Of a stretch of DNA of 64,000 nucleotides, positions 50,462-60,350 are shown in pieces (position 1 is the stretch's first letter; every line of letters starts with the position of its first letter). Source of the DNA: Herbaspirillum sp. WKF16 (lineage in GTDB: Bacteria; Pseudomonadota; Gammaproteobacteria; Burkholderiales; Burkholderiaceae_D). The position numbers and the translations under genes were made by a program. Where the stretch lies: the NCBI RefSeq assembly GCF_028993615.1, contig NZ_CP118632.1:124001-188000 (forward strand). Reading direction: 5' to 3'. Under the pieces are notes generated by a model, which saw only the letters and a list, made by a program, of their open reading frames with translations, was not told where the DNA came from and ran no database searches.

Positions 50462-50896
50462 ATGCAATTAAACACTATCCAACCCGCAGAAGGCGCAAAG
50501 CACGCTAAGCGTCGCGTCGGTCGTGGTATCGGTTCTGGCCTGGGCAAGACTGCCGGCCGTGGCCACAAGGGTCAGAAGTCGCGTTCGGGCGGTTTCCACA
50601 AGGTCGGCTTCGAAGGCGGCCAGATGCCCCTGCAACGTCGTCTGCCCAAGCGCGGTTTCAAGTCGCTGGCAACGCCGTACAAGGCTGAAGTTCGTCTGTC
50701 CGACCTGGAAAAGCTGCCCGTCGCCGAGATCGACGTGCTGGCACTGAAGCAAGCCGGCCTGGTGTCGGAACTGGCTCGTGTCGTGCGCATCATCAAGGCT
50801 GGTGAGCTGACCAAGAAGGTGACCGTCAAGGGTCTGATCGCAACTGCGGGTGCCAAGGCTGCTATCGAAGCAGCCGGCGGTTCCGTCGCTGAGTGA
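50462..50896 (+). CDS. rplO: 50S ribosomal protein L15
   Basis: The 144 residues from ATG 50462 start [20 protein letters not shown]. They continue with [19 protein letters not shown], the Gly/Lys/Arg-rich extension typical of L15. CGGAG precedes the start. The upstream in-frame ATG is too long. Confidence 0.97.
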   Translation: MQLNTIQPAEGAKHAKRRVGRGIGSGLGKTAGRGHKGQKSRSGGFHKVGFEGGQMPLQRRLPKRGFKSLATPYKAEVRLSDLEKLPVAEIDVLALKQAGLVSELARVVRIIKAGELTKKVTVKGLIATAGAKAAIEAAGGSVAE

Positions 50897-50916
50897 TCCG
50901 GGTCCCGGAGCATTAA

Positions 50917-52248
50917 TTGGCAACTACTCCTCAATTAGCGAAAGGCGCCGCAAAAGGCTTCCCCTGGGGGCGTTTGTGGTTCCTGCTGGGAGCGTTGATC
51001 GTTTATCGCGTCGGTGCGCATATCCCGGTTCCGGGTATTGATCCGACGCAGTTGGCGCAGCTGTTCAAGCAGAATCAGGGCGGCATCCTGGGCATGTTCA
51101 ACATGTTCTCCGGTGGTGCTCTGTCGCGCTTCACGATCTTCGCACTGGGGATCATGCCGTATATTTCGGCATCGATCATCATGCAGCTGTTGTCTGTGGT
51201 GTCGCCGCAGCTGGAGGCGTTGAAAAAAGAGGGTGAAGCGGGGCGTCGCAAGATTACCCAGTACACCCGCTACGGCACCCTGGTGCTGGCAACCTTCCAG
51301 GCGCTGGGCATTGCAGTGGCGCTGGAGTCGCAAGCTGGTCTGGTGCTGGATCCCGGCCTGGCCTTCCGTCTGACGACGGTGGTGACGCTGATCACCGGCA
51401 CGATGTTCCTGATGTGGCTGGGTGAGCAGATTACCGAGCGTGGTCTGGGCAACGGCATCTCGATCATCATCTTCGCTGGTATCGCGGCAGGTCTGCCGAA
51501 TGCGCTGGGTGGTTTGTTCGAGCTGGTTCGCACGGGTTCGATGGGCGCGCTGTCGGCGATCCTGATCTGCGTGATCGTGGCGCTGGTGACCTTCCTGGTG
51601 GTGTTCATTGAACGCGGCCAGCGCAAGATCCTGGTGAACTACGCCAAGCGTCAGGTCGGCAACAAGATCTACGGCGGCCAAAGCAGCCACCTGCCGCTGA
51701 AGCTGAACATGGCAGGCGTGATCCCGCCGATCTTTGCATCGTCGATCATCCTGTTCCCGGCGACGATCACCAGCTGGTTTACGTCGGGCGATACGTCGAA
51801 TCCCTTCATTCGTTTCCTGAAGGATCTGGCGGCTTCGATGGCGCCGGGTGAGCCGATCCATGCTCTGCTGTACGCGGTCGCGATTGTGTTCTTCTGTTTC
51901 TTCTATACCGCGCTGGTGTTCAACAGCAAGGAAACGGCAGACAACCTGAAGAAGAGTGGTGCATTTGTTCCGGGTATCCGTCCGGGTGACCAGACGGCTC
52001 GTTACATCGACAAGATCCTGATGCGTCTGACTCTGGCCGGCGCCGTGTACATCACCCTGGTGTGCTTGCTGCCTGAGTTCCTGATCGCGCGCTGGAAGGT
52101 GCCGTTCTATTTCGGCGGCACATCGCTCTTGATCATTGTGGTCGTGACGATGGACTTCATGGCCCAGGTTCAGAATTATGTAATGTCGCAGCAGTATGAG
52201 TCGTTGCTCCGCAAGGCGAATTTCAAGGGTGGCATGACCCCGCGATAG
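50917..52248 (+). CDS. secY: Preprotein translocase subunit SecY
   Basis: The 443-residue, ten-helix protein-conducting channel of the inner membrane, partner of SecE (23828). It starts at TTG 50917 ([14 protein letters not shown]) with CGGAG 6 bases upstream. No ATG lies in the first part. [20 protein letters not shown] and [20 protein letters not shown] are conserved. It is the last gene of the spc block before infA. Confidence 0.98.
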   Translation: MATTPQLAKGAAKGFPWGRLWFLLGALIVYRVGAHIPVPGIDPTQLAQLFKQNQGGILGMFNMFSGGALSRFTIFALGIMPYISASIIMQLLSVVSPQLEALKKEGEAGRRKITQYTRYGTLVLATFQALGIAVALESQAGLVLDPGLAFRLTTVVTLITGTMFLMWLGEQITERGLGNGISIIIFAGIAAGLPNALGGLFELVRTGSMGALSAILICVIVALVTFLVVFIERGQRKILVNYAKRQVGNKIYGGQSSHLPLKLNMAGVIPPIFASSIILFPATITSWFTSGDTSNPFIRFLKDLAASMAPGEPIHALLYAVAIVFFCFFYTALVFNSKETADNLKKSGAFVPGIRPGDQTARYIDKILMRLTLAGAVYITLVCLLPEFLIARWKVPFYFGGTSLLIIVVVTMDFMAQVQNYVMSQQYESLLRKANFKGGMTPR

Positions 52249-52281
52249 GCGGTGGGTGTTGTCCCGGAGAGATGACGCGGA

Positions 52282-52500
52282 ATGGCAAAAGACGACGTTA
52301 TTCAGATGCAAGGGGAGGTTCTTGAAAACCTGCCCAATGCGACATTCAGGGTTAAGTTAGAAAACGGTCACGTTGTACTCGGCCATATCTCCGGCAAGAT
52401 GCGCATGAACTACATCCGCATCCTGCCGGGCGATAAGGTAACGGTGGAACTGACGCCTTACGATTTGAGCCGGGCACGTATCGTGTTCCGTACCAAGTAA
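52282..52500 (+). CDS. infA: Translation initiation factor IF-1
   Basis: A 72-residue OB-fold protein, [18 protein letters not shown], then [19 protein letters not shown], which blocks the A site during initiation. Its position between secY and rpmJ is typical of betaproteobacteria. Gammaproteobacteria keep it elsewhere. Confidence 0.97.
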   Translation: MAKDDVIQMQGEVLENLPNATFRVKLENGHVVLGHISGKMRMNYIRILPGDKVTVELTPYDLSRARIVFRTK

Positions 52501-52530
52501 CAGTGAAACATTGAAAGAAAGAGGGCCACA

Positions 52531-52644
52531 ATGAAAGTGCTCGCATCAGTCAAGCGGATCTGCCGCAACTGCAAAATCATCAAGCGCAATGGCGTCGTTC
52601 GTGTGATCTGCACCGAACCGCGTCATAAGCAGCGCCAGGGTTAA
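52531..52644 (+). CDS. rpmJ: 50S ribosomal protein L36
   Basis: A 37-residue protein, [15 protein letters not shown] up to [10 protein letters not shown]. Cys11, Cys14, Cys27 and His32 form the zinc ribbon, so this is the zinc-binding form. The ribosome site is GAAAGAGGG. It is too short for many gene finders but clear here. Confidence 0.96.
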   Translation: MKVLASVKRICRNCKIIKRNGVVRVICTEPRHKQRQG

Positions 52645-52671
52645 TTAACGTTATTGATCGAGGAATAACGA

Positions 52672-53037
52672 ATGGCACGTATTGCAGGGGTCAACATCCC
52701 CAACCATCAGCACACCGTAATCGGCCTGACCGCCATCTATGGTATTGGCCGTCCGCGCGCGGAAGACATCTGCGTCGCTACCGGCGTTCCGACCAACAAG
52801 AAGGTCAAGGACCTGGACGATAACGAGCTGGAAAAGCTGCGTGACGAGATCGCCAAGTTCGTGGTCGAAGGCGACCTGCGCCGTGAGCTGTCCATGAACA
52901 TCAAGCGTTTGATGGACCTGGGTTGCTACCGTGGCCTGCGTCACCGTCGTGGCCTGCCGGTCCGTGGTCAACGCACCCGCACCAACGCCCGTACTCGCAA
53001 GGGTCCGCGCAAGGCCGCTCAATCGCTGAAGAAATAA
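52672..53037 (+). CDS. rpsM: 30S ribosomal protein S13
   Basis: The 121 residues begin [19 protein letters not shown] and contain [20 protein letters not shown]13 contacts P-site tRNA and forms subunit bridges. It is the first gene of the alpha cluster. Confidence 0.98.
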   Translation: MARIAGVNIPNHQHTVIGLTAIYGIGRPRAEDICVATGVPTNKKVKDLDDNELEKLRDEIAKFVVEGDLRRELSMNIKRLMDLGCYRGLRHRRGLPVRGQRTRTNARTRKGPRKAAQSLKK

Positions 53038-53079
53038 TCCCGGCAGCGCTAGTCACTGGTCGGATTCAAGGAAGAAATT

Positions 53080-53484
53080 ATGGCAAAGTCCCCCAACAAC
53101 GCAGCAGCATCGCGTGTTCGTAAGAAAGTTAAGAAGAACGTTGCTGAAGGCATCGCGCACGTTCACGCTTCGTTCAACAACACCATCATCACGATCACCG
53201 ACCGTCAGGGCAACGCTCTGTCGTGGGCGACCTCGGGTGGTGCTGGCTTCAAGGGTTCGCGCAAGTCGACTCCGTTCGCAGCCCAGGTCGCAGCTGAGAC
53301 TGCCGGCAAGGTCGCGATCGAGTGCGGCATCAAGAACCTGGAAGTGCGTATCAAGGGCCCAGGCCCGGGCCGTGAATCCGCAGTGCGCGCTCTGAACAAT
53401 CTGGGCATCAAGATCACCCAGATCCAGGACGTGACTCCGGTGCCGCATAACGGCTGCCGTCCTCCGAAGCGCCGTCGTATCTAA
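53080..53484 (+). CDS. rpsK: 30S ribosomal protein S11
   Basis: The 134 residues include [20 protein letters not shown] and the C-terminal [19 protein letters not shown]11 shapes the platform near the E site. Unlike in E. coli, a terminator and leader separate it from rpsD. Confidence 0.98.
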   Translation: MAKSPNNAAASRVRKKVKKNVAEGIAHVHASFNNTIITITDRQGNALSWATSGGAGFKGSRKSTPFAAQVAAETAGKVAIECGIKNLEVRIKGPGPGRESAVRALNNLGIKITQIQDVTPVPHNGCRPPKRRRI

Positions 53485-53550
53485 TTTGTAGTATAATCGT
53501 GCGCTTCGCGTGTTTTGCCCCGAAAAGGGCACCGCAAAGCGCCGGAAATC

Positions 53551-53582
53551 ACCCGCCAACGACCTTGGCGGGTTTTGTTCTT
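53551..53582 (+). terminator. Terminator/attenuator between rpsK and rpsD
   Basis: ACCCGCCAA pairs with TTGGCGGGT around CGACC, followed by TTTGTTCTT. A TATAAT box without a good -35 lies upstream at 53492-53497, so the region may hold a promoter followed by an attenuator. Confidence 0.8.
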
Positions 53583-53591
53583 AAGCCCACT

Positions 53592-53614
53592 GTCTGACCG
53601 CACGCAGGTCAGAC
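53592..53614 (+). other. Hairpin in the rpsD leader
   Basis: GTCTGACC pairs perfectly with GGTCAGAC around GCACGCA, 43 bases before the rpsD start. With the terminator before it, it makes a structured leader that could be a target of S4. Confidence 0.7.
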
Positions 53615-53657
53615 TAGCGTCCGTCAATACGGGACGTCATTCAACAAAGGAAATACT

Positions 53658-54281
53658 GTGGCACGTTATATCGGACCAAAAGCAAAGCTCTCCCGCCGCG
53701 AAGGCACCGACCTGTTCCTGAAGAGCGCACGCCGCTCGCTGGATTCCAAGTGCAAGCTGGACTCCAAGCCGGGTCAGCATGGCCGCACTTCGGGCGCCCG
53801 CACCTCCGACTACGGCAACCAGCTGCGTGAAAAGCAGAAGGTCAAGCGCATGTACGGCGTCCTCGAGCGCCAGTTCCGCCGCTACTTCGCTGAAGCCGAC
53901 CGCCGCAAGGGCAACACCGGCGAAAACCTGCTGAAGCTGCTGGAAGCCCGTCTGGACAACGTCGTCTACCGCATGGGCTTCGGCTCGACCCGCTCGGAAG
54001 CGCGTCAGCTGGTGTCCCACAAGGCCCTGACCGTGAACGGTCAAGTCGTGAACATCGCTTCCTACCTGGTCAAGGCCGGCGACGTGGTTGCCGTGCGCGA
54101 AAAGGCCAAGAAGCAAGTGCGTATCGCCGAAGCGCTGTCGCTGGCCGAATCGTCGGGCTTCCCGTCGTGGGTGTCGGTCGACGCCAAGAAGCTGGAAGGC
54201 ACCTTCAAGTCGGCGCCGGACCGCAGCGAAATCGCCAACGACGTCAACGAATCGCTGATCGTCGAACTGTATTCGCGTTAA
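53658..54281 (+). CDS. rpsD: 30S ribosomal protein S4
   Basis: S4 starts 16S folding and in E. coli represses the alpha operon. The 207 residues include [20 protein letters not shown] and the S4 RNA-binding domain [20 protein letters not shown]. The start codon is GTG at 53658 (GTGGCACGTTAT), preceded by AAAGGAAA. Confidence 0.98.
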   Translation: MARYIGPKAKLSRREGTDLFLKSARRSLDSKCKLDSKPGQHGRTSGARTSDYGNQLREKQKVKRMYGVLERQFRRYFAEADRRKGNTGENLLKLLEARLDNVVYRMGFGSTRSEARQLVSHKALTVNGQVVNIASYLVKAGDVVAVREKAKKQVRIAEALSLAESSGFPSWVSVDAKKLEGTFKSAPDRSEIANDVNESLIVELYSR

Positions 54282-54302
54282 TCCGCAGTACTGCATCACC
54301 CG

Positions 54303-54327
54303 TGCCCACCATACGGTGGGCATTTTT
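54303..54327 (+). terminator. Terminator/attenuator between rpsD and rpoA
   Basis: TGCCCACC / ATAC / GGTGGGCA with five T. A partial terminator here would lower rpoA relative to ribosomal proteins. Confidence 0.85.
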
Positions 54328-54384
54328 CCGAAAGTCATCAGCCTTATCGGCGTAACGAGCCGAGGGTATTGAAAAGGACATTTC

Positions 54385-55362
54385 ATGCAAAACAGTTTGT
54401 TGAAGCCCCGCATCATCGAAGTGGAAGCACTGGCTCCCGGTCACGCCAAGGTCGTGATGGAGCCGTTCGAGCGCGGTTACGGTCACACCCTGGGCAACGC
54501 GCTGCGTCGCGTCCTGCTGTCGACCATGACCGGCTACGCTCCGACCGAAGTCACCATCGCCGGCGTCGTGCACGAGTATTCCTCGCTGGACGGCGTTCAG
54601 GAAGACGTGGTCGACATCCTGCTGAACCTCAAGGGCGTGGTTTTCAAGCTGCACAACCGTGATGAAGTCACGCTGACCCTGAAGAAGGAAGGCGAAGGCG
54701 TCGTCCTGGCATCCGATATCGATCTGCCGCACGACGTGGAGCTGATCAACCCGGATCACGTGATCGCCAACCTGACCGGTGGCGGCAAGCTGGACATGCA
54801 GATCAAGGTCGAAAAGGGCCGCGGCTATGTGCCGGGCAACGTCCGCCGCCTGTCGGAAGACACCAACAAGACCATCGGCCGCATCATCCTGGACGCATCG
54901 TTCTCGCCTGTGCGCCGCGTTTCCTACGCCGTCGAATCGGCGCGTGTGGAACAGCGTACCGACCTGGACAAGCTGGTCATGAACATCGAGACCAACGGCG
55001 TCATCACGCCGGAAGAAGCGATTCGCCAGTCGGCGCGCGTGCTGGTCGACCAGTTGAACGTGTTCGCCGCCCTGGAAGGCACCGAAGCGACCGCCGAAGC
55101 GCCGTCGCGCGCACCGCAGGTCGATCCGATCCTGTTGCGTCCGGTCGACGACCTGGAGCTGACCGTGCGTTCGGCAAACTGCCTGAAGGCCGAGAACATC
55201 TACTACATCGGCGACCTGATCCAGCGCAGCGAGAACGAACTGCTGAAGACCCCGAACCTGGGTCGCAAGTCGCTCAACGAAATCAAGGAAGTCCTGGCTT
55301 CGCGCGGCCTGACCCTGGGCATGAAGCTGGAAAACTGGCCGCCTGCCGGCCTGGAGAAGTAA
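54385..55362 (+). CDS. rpoA: RNA polymerase alpha subunit
   Basis: The 325-residue alpha subunit. The N-domain ([20 protein letters not shown]) dimerises and nucleates assembly. A linker at about residues 232-250 leads to the C-domain ([32 protein letters not shown]) that contacts UP elements and activators. The order rpsD-rpoA-rplQ is standard. Confidence 0.99.
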   Translation: MQNSLLKPRIIEVEALAPGHAKVVMEPFERGYGHTLGNALRRVLLSTMTGYAPTEVTIAGVVHEYSSLDGVQEDVVDILLNLKGVVFKLHNRDEVTLTLKKEGEGVVLASDIDLPHDVELINPDHVIANLTGGGKLDMQIKVEKGRGYVPGNVRRLSEDTNKTIGRIILDASFSPVRRVSYAVESARVEQRTDLDKLVMNIETNGVITPEEAIRQSARVLVDQLNVFAALEGTEATAEAPSRAPQVDPILLRPVDDLELTVRSANCLKAENIYYIGDLIQRSENELLKTPNLGRKSLNEIKEVLASRGLTLGMKLENWPPAGLEK

Positions 55363-55374
55363 TTTTGACGGCAT

Positions 55375-55403
55375 GGCCGGCGCGGACCTCGGTCCGGCCG
55401 GCC
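55375..55403 (+). other. GC-rich hairpin between rpoA and rplQ
   Basis: GGCCGG-CG-CGGACC / TC / GGTCCG-G-CCGGCC forms a long GC stem just after the rpoA stop, without a T-run. Only rplQ's ribosome site is otherwise seen in the 192-base gap. Confidence 0.65.
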
Positions 55404-55554
55404 GTACCGGCAAGCATGTAGTTGGCAACACTGGCAACACCGAAATCGCAACATCGTTTTTTCATCGTTATTTACCGGTCCGCGGACAGGCCAGGCAAGC
55501 AAGCCCGTCCGATCGAAGAACTGGATCAAAACTGTCACCTGAAAGGAAATTACC

Positions 55555-55950
55555 ATGCGTCACCGTCACGGTCTCCGCAAACTGAATCGTACTTCGTCCC
55601 ACCGTCTGGCAATGCTGCGCAACATGACCGTTTCGCTGCTGAAGCACGAAGCCATCAAGACCACCCTGCCGAAGGCCAAGGAACTGCGCCGCGTTGTCGA
55701 GCCGATCCTGACCCTGGGCAAGACCGATACCCTGGCCAACAAGCGCCTGGCATTCAGCCGTCTGCGCGACCGCGAAATCGTGCTCAAGCTGTTCGCTGAA
55801 CTGGGCCCCCGCTACGCTGCCCGCAACGGCGGCTACCTGCGCATCCTGAAGATGGGCTTCCGTCAAGGCGACAACGCCCCGATGGCATTCGTCGAGCTGG
55901 TCGATCGTCCGGAAGTCTCCGACGACGCAGCAGTCCCGACCGCCGAGTAA
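55555..55950 (+). CDS. rplQ: 50S ribosomal protein L17
   Basis: The 131 residues begin [19 protein letters not shown] and include [19 protein letters not shown]17 lies at the tunnel exit. It closes the ribosomal cluster and is followed by a terminator. Confidence 0.98.
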   Translation: MRHRHGLRKLNRTSSHRLAMLRNMTVSLLKHEAIKTTLPKAKELRRVVEPILTLGKTDTLANKRLAFSRLRDREIVLKLFAELGPRYAARNGGYLRILKMGFRQGDNAPMAFVELVDRPEVSDDAAVPTAE

Positions 55951-55970
55951 TTCAGGTCGTCGCAAAAAGA

Positions 55971-55994
55971 AGCCAGGCATTGCCTGGCTTTTTT
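55971..55994 (+). terminator. Terminator of the alpha cluster
   Basis: AGCCAGGC / ATT / GCCTGGCT with six T. It is the end of the 34-kb gene-expression block. Confidence 0.93.
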
Positions 55995-56137
55995 GCATTC
56001 TGGAGCGCGGCATCGCTGGATGCCGATATCGCCTCTTGTCCTGGCGTTGTCGGGCGGCGCTGCGGGCGTGGATGTGGTTGAATACGGCATAGGCGGCGCA
56101 GTGCGCCGTCGCCCAACGTGCAATGAAAGGGGCAGGC

Positions 56138-56485
56138 ATGAGCGGATCTTTGTTGAACCAGCCGCTGCTGGTGATGACCAATGTGCCGGAGCAGGCGCTG
56201 GCGGACTCGCTGGCGCGCGCTTTGGTGGAGCAAGGCCTGGCTGCCTGCGTCAACGTCCTGGCGCCGGTGGCCTCCACGTATCGCTGGCAGGGAGCAATCG
56301 AGCACGCCACCGAGATCCCCGTGCTGGTCAAGACCACGCAGGCGCGCTACCTCGAAGTGGAGCAGGCGATACTGCAGGCGCACCCCTACGACGTGCCCGA
56401 GATCGTTGCGCTGCCGCTGGCCACCGGCCTGCCGGCCTACCTGGCGTGGATGCAGCAAGAGACGGCCAAGCCCGCGCGCGTCTGA
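56138..56485 (+). CDS. cutA: Divalent-cation tolerance protein CutA
   Basis: A 115-residue trimeric protein linked to copper tolerance. VMTNVPEQALADSLARALVE, ACVNVLAPVASTYRW and HPYDVPEIVALPL are conserved. ATG 56138 is chosen for its GGGGCAGG ribosome site and family length. In many Proteobacteria cutA precedes dsbD, as here (15 bases apart), which suggests cotranscription and a link between metal tolerance and thiol transfer. Confidence 0.95.
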   Translation: MSGSLLNQPLLVMTNVPEQALADSLARALVEQGLAACVNVLAPVASTYRWQGAIEHATEIPVLVKTTQARYLEVEQAILQAHPYDVPEIVALPLATGLPAYLAWMQQETAKPARV

Positions 56486-56500
56486 AGTGAAGGAACGTAG

Positions 56501-58321
56501 TTGAACCCCATGAACAAGACAACGATGAAAAACAGCATGGCCGTTGCCCTGCGGCGCCTGGTGATCCGGATCCTGCTGTTGCTGCCGCTGGCCGTATTGC
56601 TGGCGCCCTCCGCGGCGCGTGCGGCCGATGACTACCTGCCGCCGGACGAGGCCTTCCAGCTGAGCGCGCGCATGCTGGACGCCGGCACGCTGGAGCTCAG
56701 CTATCGCATCGCTGCGGGCTACTACATGTACCGTGACAGGTTCCACTTCAGCGCCGAGGGCGCCACCCTGGGTGAGCCGCAGTTTCCGCACGGCGTGACC
56801 AAGTACGACGAGAATTTCCAGAAGGAAGTGGAGACCTACCACGATGCCGTGGTGGTCCGCGTGCCGGTCTCAGGCGCGGCCGGCGCCTTTGCCGTGGCTG
56901 CCGTTTCCCAGGGCTGCGCCGACAAGGGGCTGTGCTATCCGCCGATGACGCTCAAGCTGTCGATGTCGGCGCAACAGGTCGGCGCCGTGGTCAAGGCGGG
57001 CGGCGCCGATGCGTCCGCGGCTGGCGCCGGCGGCGACGCCGAGGGTATTGCGGCGGTGCTCAACGGCGGCAAGCTGTGGAGCATCCTGTCGTTGTTCTTC
57101 GTGCTCGGCATCGGCTTGTCGTTCACGCCTTGCGTGCTGCCGATGGTGCCTATCCTGTCCTCCATCATCGTCGGCCAGCAAGGCGGGGGCTCCGGCGCGC
57201 GCGCGCGCAGCTTCTTGTTGTCGGTCGACTACGCGCTCGGCATGGCGCTGGTCTATACCGCGCTGGGCGTGGCCGCCGGCATGCTCGGCGAAGGCCTCTC
57301 GGCCTACTTGCAAAACCCCTGGATCCTGGGCGCCTTCGCGCTGTTGATGGCAGGCCTGGCCCTGTCCATGTTCGATCTCTACACGCTGCAGGTGCCGGCG
57401 GCGCTGCAGTCGAAACTCTCGGACTCCTCCGGCGGAGGCAGCGGCAAGTGGGTGGGCGTGTTCCTGATGGGCGCGATCTCGGCGCTGATCGTCGGCCCTT
57501 GCGTGGCGGCGCCGCTGGCCGGCGCGCTGATCTACATCAGCCAGAGCGGCAACGTGCTGCTGGGCGGCGGCGCCCTGTTTGCGATGGCCACCGGCATGAG
57601 CGTGCCGCTGCTGCTGATCGGCGCTTCTGCGGGCGCGATGCTGCCGGGCGCCGGCGCATGGATGGGTGCGGTCAAGCGCTTCTTCGGCGTGCTCATGCTG
57701 GGCACCGCGCTGTGGATGGTGGCCCCGGTCATCCCCGATTGGCTGCAGGTGCTCGGCTGGGCGGCATTGGGCATCGGCTATGGCGCGTTCTTGCTGTGGT
57801 CGACGCCGGCCGGCTGGGTGGCGCGCGGTTTCGGCCTGGCGTTCGCGGCCCTGGGGTTGCTGCAACTGGTCAGCGTCGCCACCGGCGGGCGCGACGCGCT
57901 GGCGCCGCTGTCGCACCTGCGGGCGCAGGGCGACGCATCCGGTGCGCAAGGAGCGCATACCCACTTCGCGCGGGTGCGCTCCTCGGCCGAGCTGGATGCC
58001 GCGCTGGCGCAGAACGCCGCCGGCGAGCGTCGTCCGGTGATGCTGGATTTCTATGCCGACTGGTGCGTCTCCTGCAAGGAAATGGAGCGTTTCACCTTCA
58101 CCGATGCGCGCGTCAAGCAAAGCTTCGAGCGCATGCTGCTGCTGCAGATCGACGTCACCGCCAACAATGGCGACGACCGCGCCATGCTCAAGCGCTTCAA
58201 TCTGTTCGGGCCGCCCGGCATCATGTTCTTCAATGCCGACGGCCGGGAGCTGGCAGACCGGCGCGTGATCGGTTACCAGGATGCCGATCGCTTCAGCGCG
58301 ACCCTGCAGAGCCTGCAATAG
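56501..58321 (+). CDS. dsbD: Thiol:disulfide interchange protein DsbD
   Basis: DsbD carries electrons from cytoplasmic thioredoxin across the inner membrane to periplasmic DsbC and CcmG. The 606-residue protein has a signal segment and the N-terminal alpha domain (Cys139 and Cys145, in SQGCADKGLCYPP). An eight-helix core follows with Cys211 (FTPCVLPMVP) and Cys334 (VGPCVAAPL), then the thioredoxin domain with WCVSC (Cys522, Cys525). The TTG at 56501 has AGGA 7 bases upstream. ATG codons at 56510 and 56525 are alternatives. Confidence 0.95.
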   Translation: MNPMNKTTMKNSMAVALRRLVIRILLLLPLAVLLAPSAARAADDYLPPDEAFQLSARMLDAGTLELSYRIAAGYYMYRDRFHFSAEGATLGEPQFPHGVTKYDENFQKEVETYHDAVVVRVPVSGAAGAFAVAAVSQGCADKGLCYPPMTLKLSMSAQQVGAVVKAGGADASAAGAGGDAEGIAAVLNGGKLWSILSLFFVLGIGLSFTPCVLPMVPILSSIIVGQQGGGSGARARSFLLSVDYALGMALVYTALGVAAGMLGEGLSAYLQNPWILGAFALLMAGLALSMFDLYTLQVPAALQSKLSDSSGGGSGKWVGVFLMGAISALIVGPCVAAPLAGALIYISQSGNVLLGGGALFAMATGMSVPLLLIGASAGAMLPGAGAWMGAVKRFFGVLMLGTALWMVAPVIPDWLQVLGWAALGIGYGAFLLWSTPAGWVARGFGLAFAALGLLQLVSVATGGRDALAPLSHLRAQGDASGAQGAHTHFARVRSSAELDAALAQNAAGERRPVMLDFYADWCVSCKEMERFTFTDARVKQSFERMLLLQIDVTANNGDDRAMLKRFNLFGPPGIMFFNADGRELADRRVIGYQDADRFSATLQSLQ

Positions 58322-58416
58322 CAAAGCGCAAACCGGATTGGATTGCGGGAAGTTGCGTCGGCAGAAACCGGGATTTCGTCATTGCGCCGGGTTATTTGGT
58401 TACGCCTTAATAGTTG

Positions 58417-58445
58417 TTGGACTTCAATGGGACGCAGGTTATAGT
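58417..58445 (+). promoter_or_regulatory. Sigma-70 promoter of the peroxiredoxin gene
   Basis: TTGGAC (58417-58422), a 17-bp spacer and TATAGT (58440-58445), 42 bases before the start codon. No clear OxyR site was seen. Confidence 0.78.
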
Positions 58446-58486
58446 CTGCGTTCTTTACCCTCACCCTCTCGGACAAGGAGACCGTC

Positions 58487-59125
58487 ATGACGCTGCGCCT
58501 GGGCGATACCGCACCTGATTTCGAACAAGAATCCTCCATCGGCAAGATCAAATTCCACGACTGGGCGGGGGACTCCTGGATCGTGCTGTTCTCGCATCCG
58601 GCCGACTTCACGCCGGTCTGCACCACCGAGCTGGGCCTGACGGCCAAGCTCAAGCCTGAATTCGACAAGCGCAACGTCAAGGCCATCGCCCTGTCGGTGG
58701 ACGGCGCCGAAGCCCACCAGCAATGGATCAAGGACATCGAGGACACCCAGCAGACCGTGGTCGGCTTCCCCATCGTGGCCGACGTCGACAAGAAGGTCGC
58801 CGGCCTGTACGACATGATCCACCCGAACCAGTCCGAGACCGCCACGGTGCGCTCGCTGTTCGTGATCGACCCCAAGAAGAAGGTGCGCCTGATCATCACC
58901 TACCCGATGAGCACCGGCCGCAACTTCGATGAAGTGCTGCGCGTGCTGGACGCCCTGCAGCTGACCGACGGCTACACCGTGGCCACGCCGGGCAACTGGA
59001 AGGACGGCGACGACGTGATCATTCCGCTGTCGGTCAAGGACGAGGAAGTGATCAAGCAGAAGTACCCGAAGGGCTACAAGTCCCCGCGTCCTTACCTGCG
59101 CATCACTCCGCAGCCGAACAAGTAA
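58487..59125 (+). CDS. 1-Cys (Prx6-type) peroxiredoxin
   Basis: A 212-residue peroxide reductase. The peroxidatic Cys45 is in ADFTPVCTTELG. A Prx6-like C-terminal arm (LRVLDALQLTDGYTVATPGN, then YKSPRPYLRITPQ) is present, and I see no resolving Cys. AAGGAG precedes ATG 58487. It is a stand-alone unit with its own promoter and terminator. The reductant is unknown. Confidence 0.93.
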   Translation: MTLRLGDTAPDFEQESSIGKIKFHDWAGDSWIVLFSHPADFTPVCTTELGLTAKLKPEFDKRNVKAIALSVDGAEAHQQWIKDIEDTQQTVVGFPIVADVDKKVAGLYDMIHPNQSETATVRSLFVIDPKKKVRLIITYPMSTGRNFDEVLRVLDALQLTDGYTVATPGNWKDGDDVIIPLSVKDEEVIKQKYPKGYKSPRPYLRITPQPNK

Positions 59126-59158
59126 GACCGGGCCGCGGCAAGCATTGCGGCAGCAAAG

Positions 59159-59184
59159 AAAGCGCTCCTCCGGGGGCGCTTTTT
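59159..59184 (+). terminator. Bidirectional terminator between peroxiredoxin and LysR genes
   Basis: AGCGCTCC / TCCG / GGGGCGCT with A-run before and T-run after. It probably serves both convergent genes. Confidence 0.9.
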
Positions 59185-59203
59185 GTTTGCCCGATGCAAT
59201 GCT

Positions 59204-60145
59204 TCACTGCGGCGCCGCCGCCTGCGCGAAATCTTCGATGAACAGGCGCGCCACCGGCGAGATCTGGGTGCCGTGGCGCGTCACCAACTGGTAGGGTTCG
59301 CTGCGCGTGTGCAACTGCAGCGGCAGGATGCGGGTCATGCCGAAGCGGGTGCAGAACTGCGCCACGTCCACCGACAACAGGGCCACGAAATGCGGATTCT
59401 TCTGCAGCAGCGAGAGCGTGGTGAAGGCCGAGGTGGTTTCCATCAAGTGCAGCGGGAAGCGCAGGTCGGCGTTGTGGAATTCGCGCTCCAGCGAGACCCG
59501 CATCGGCATGTTGGCCGAATACACCACCCAGCGCGAATCGGCCAGGTCCGACAGCTGCAGCTCCTGCGCATGGGCCAGCGGGTGGTTCACGCTGGCCACC
59601 ACCGCCAGCTCCTCGTCGTGGATGTTGAAGGCGTCGTACAGGTGCGGGCGCTGGCTGATGCTGGTGCGGCAGATCGCCATGTCCAGCCGGCCCTGGTCCA
59701 GCAGGCGCAGCAGGCGCGCGCTGGTGTCCTCGACGATTTCCACCGACAAGGTGGGCCGTTTCTCCAGTAGCCGCGTCAAGGCGTCGGTCAGCAGCGGCAC
59801 CGCGCCCATGATGGTGCCCACCGCCAGCCGGCCGCCGTTGCCTTGCATGATCGACAGCATTTCCTCGCGCAGGTGGGTGAGGTCGGTCTGGATCAGGCGC
59901 GCGTAGCGGATCACGCAATGGCCGAGGTCGGTCGGCTCCAGCCCGCGGTTGGTGCGGGTAAAGAGCTGCGCGCCCAGGGTGCTTTCGATCTCCTGCAGCG
60001 CCTTGCTGGCGCCGGGCTGGGTCAGCGCCACCTGTTCTGCGGCCTTGAGCAGGGAGCCGTGGTCGGACAGCGCAATGAGCAGGCGCAGCTGCCTCAGGTG
60101 CAACCTGGAGGTGATCGAGGCGAGCGAGGGCAGGGTGGCTTGCAT
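59204..60145 (-). CDS. LysR-type transcriptional regulator
   Basis: A 313-residue LysR protein. The N-terminal helix-turn-helix is at about residues 17-75 (SLLKAAEQVALTQPGASKAL, ending LGAQLFTRTNRGLEPTDLG). A two-lobed effector domain follows, with LAVGTIMGAVPLLTDAL and DEELAVVASVNHPLAHA. It is transcribed divergently from the alcohol dehydrogenase at 60351, so that operon is the expected target. The intergenic ATACCCATAT at 60188-60197 is a possible operator. The effector is unknown. Confidence 0.92.
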   Translation of the reverse strand: MQATLPSLASITSRLHLRQLRLLIALSDHGSLLKAAEQVALTQPGASKALQEIESTLGAQLFTRTNRGLEPTDLGHCVIRYARLIQTDLTHLREEMLSIMQGNGGRLAVGTIMGAVPLLTDALTRLLEKRPTLSVEIVEDTSARLLRLLDQGRLDMAICRTSISQRPHLYDAFNIHDEELAVVASVNHPLAHAQELQLSDLADSRWVVYSANMPMRVSLEREFHNADLRFPLHLMETTSAFTTLSLLQKNPHFVALLSVDVAQFCTRFGMTRILPLQLHTRSEPYQLVTRHGTQISPVARLFIEDFAQAAAPQ

Positions 60146-60350
60146 GGCGGCTCCGGCGTGGAAAAGCCTTAAGTATGAACGTTGGTTATACCCATATCAA
60201 CAGCTCTCATTAGGCAAGGCGTTCGCATTGGCTTACAGTCTGGCTTTCCAAACCACGGCCGCAAGCGGAAACCCGGTTCGCCGACGAATTCCCGCCGGGC
60301 AGGATGCCCAAGCGACCGATGGCCAGGCATCTATAAATCAAGGCTATGTG

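Noticed and set aside
59949..60350. N-terminal extension of the alcohol dehydrogenase
   Set aside because: It overlaps the divergent LysR gene and its regulatory region. The family start is at 60351.
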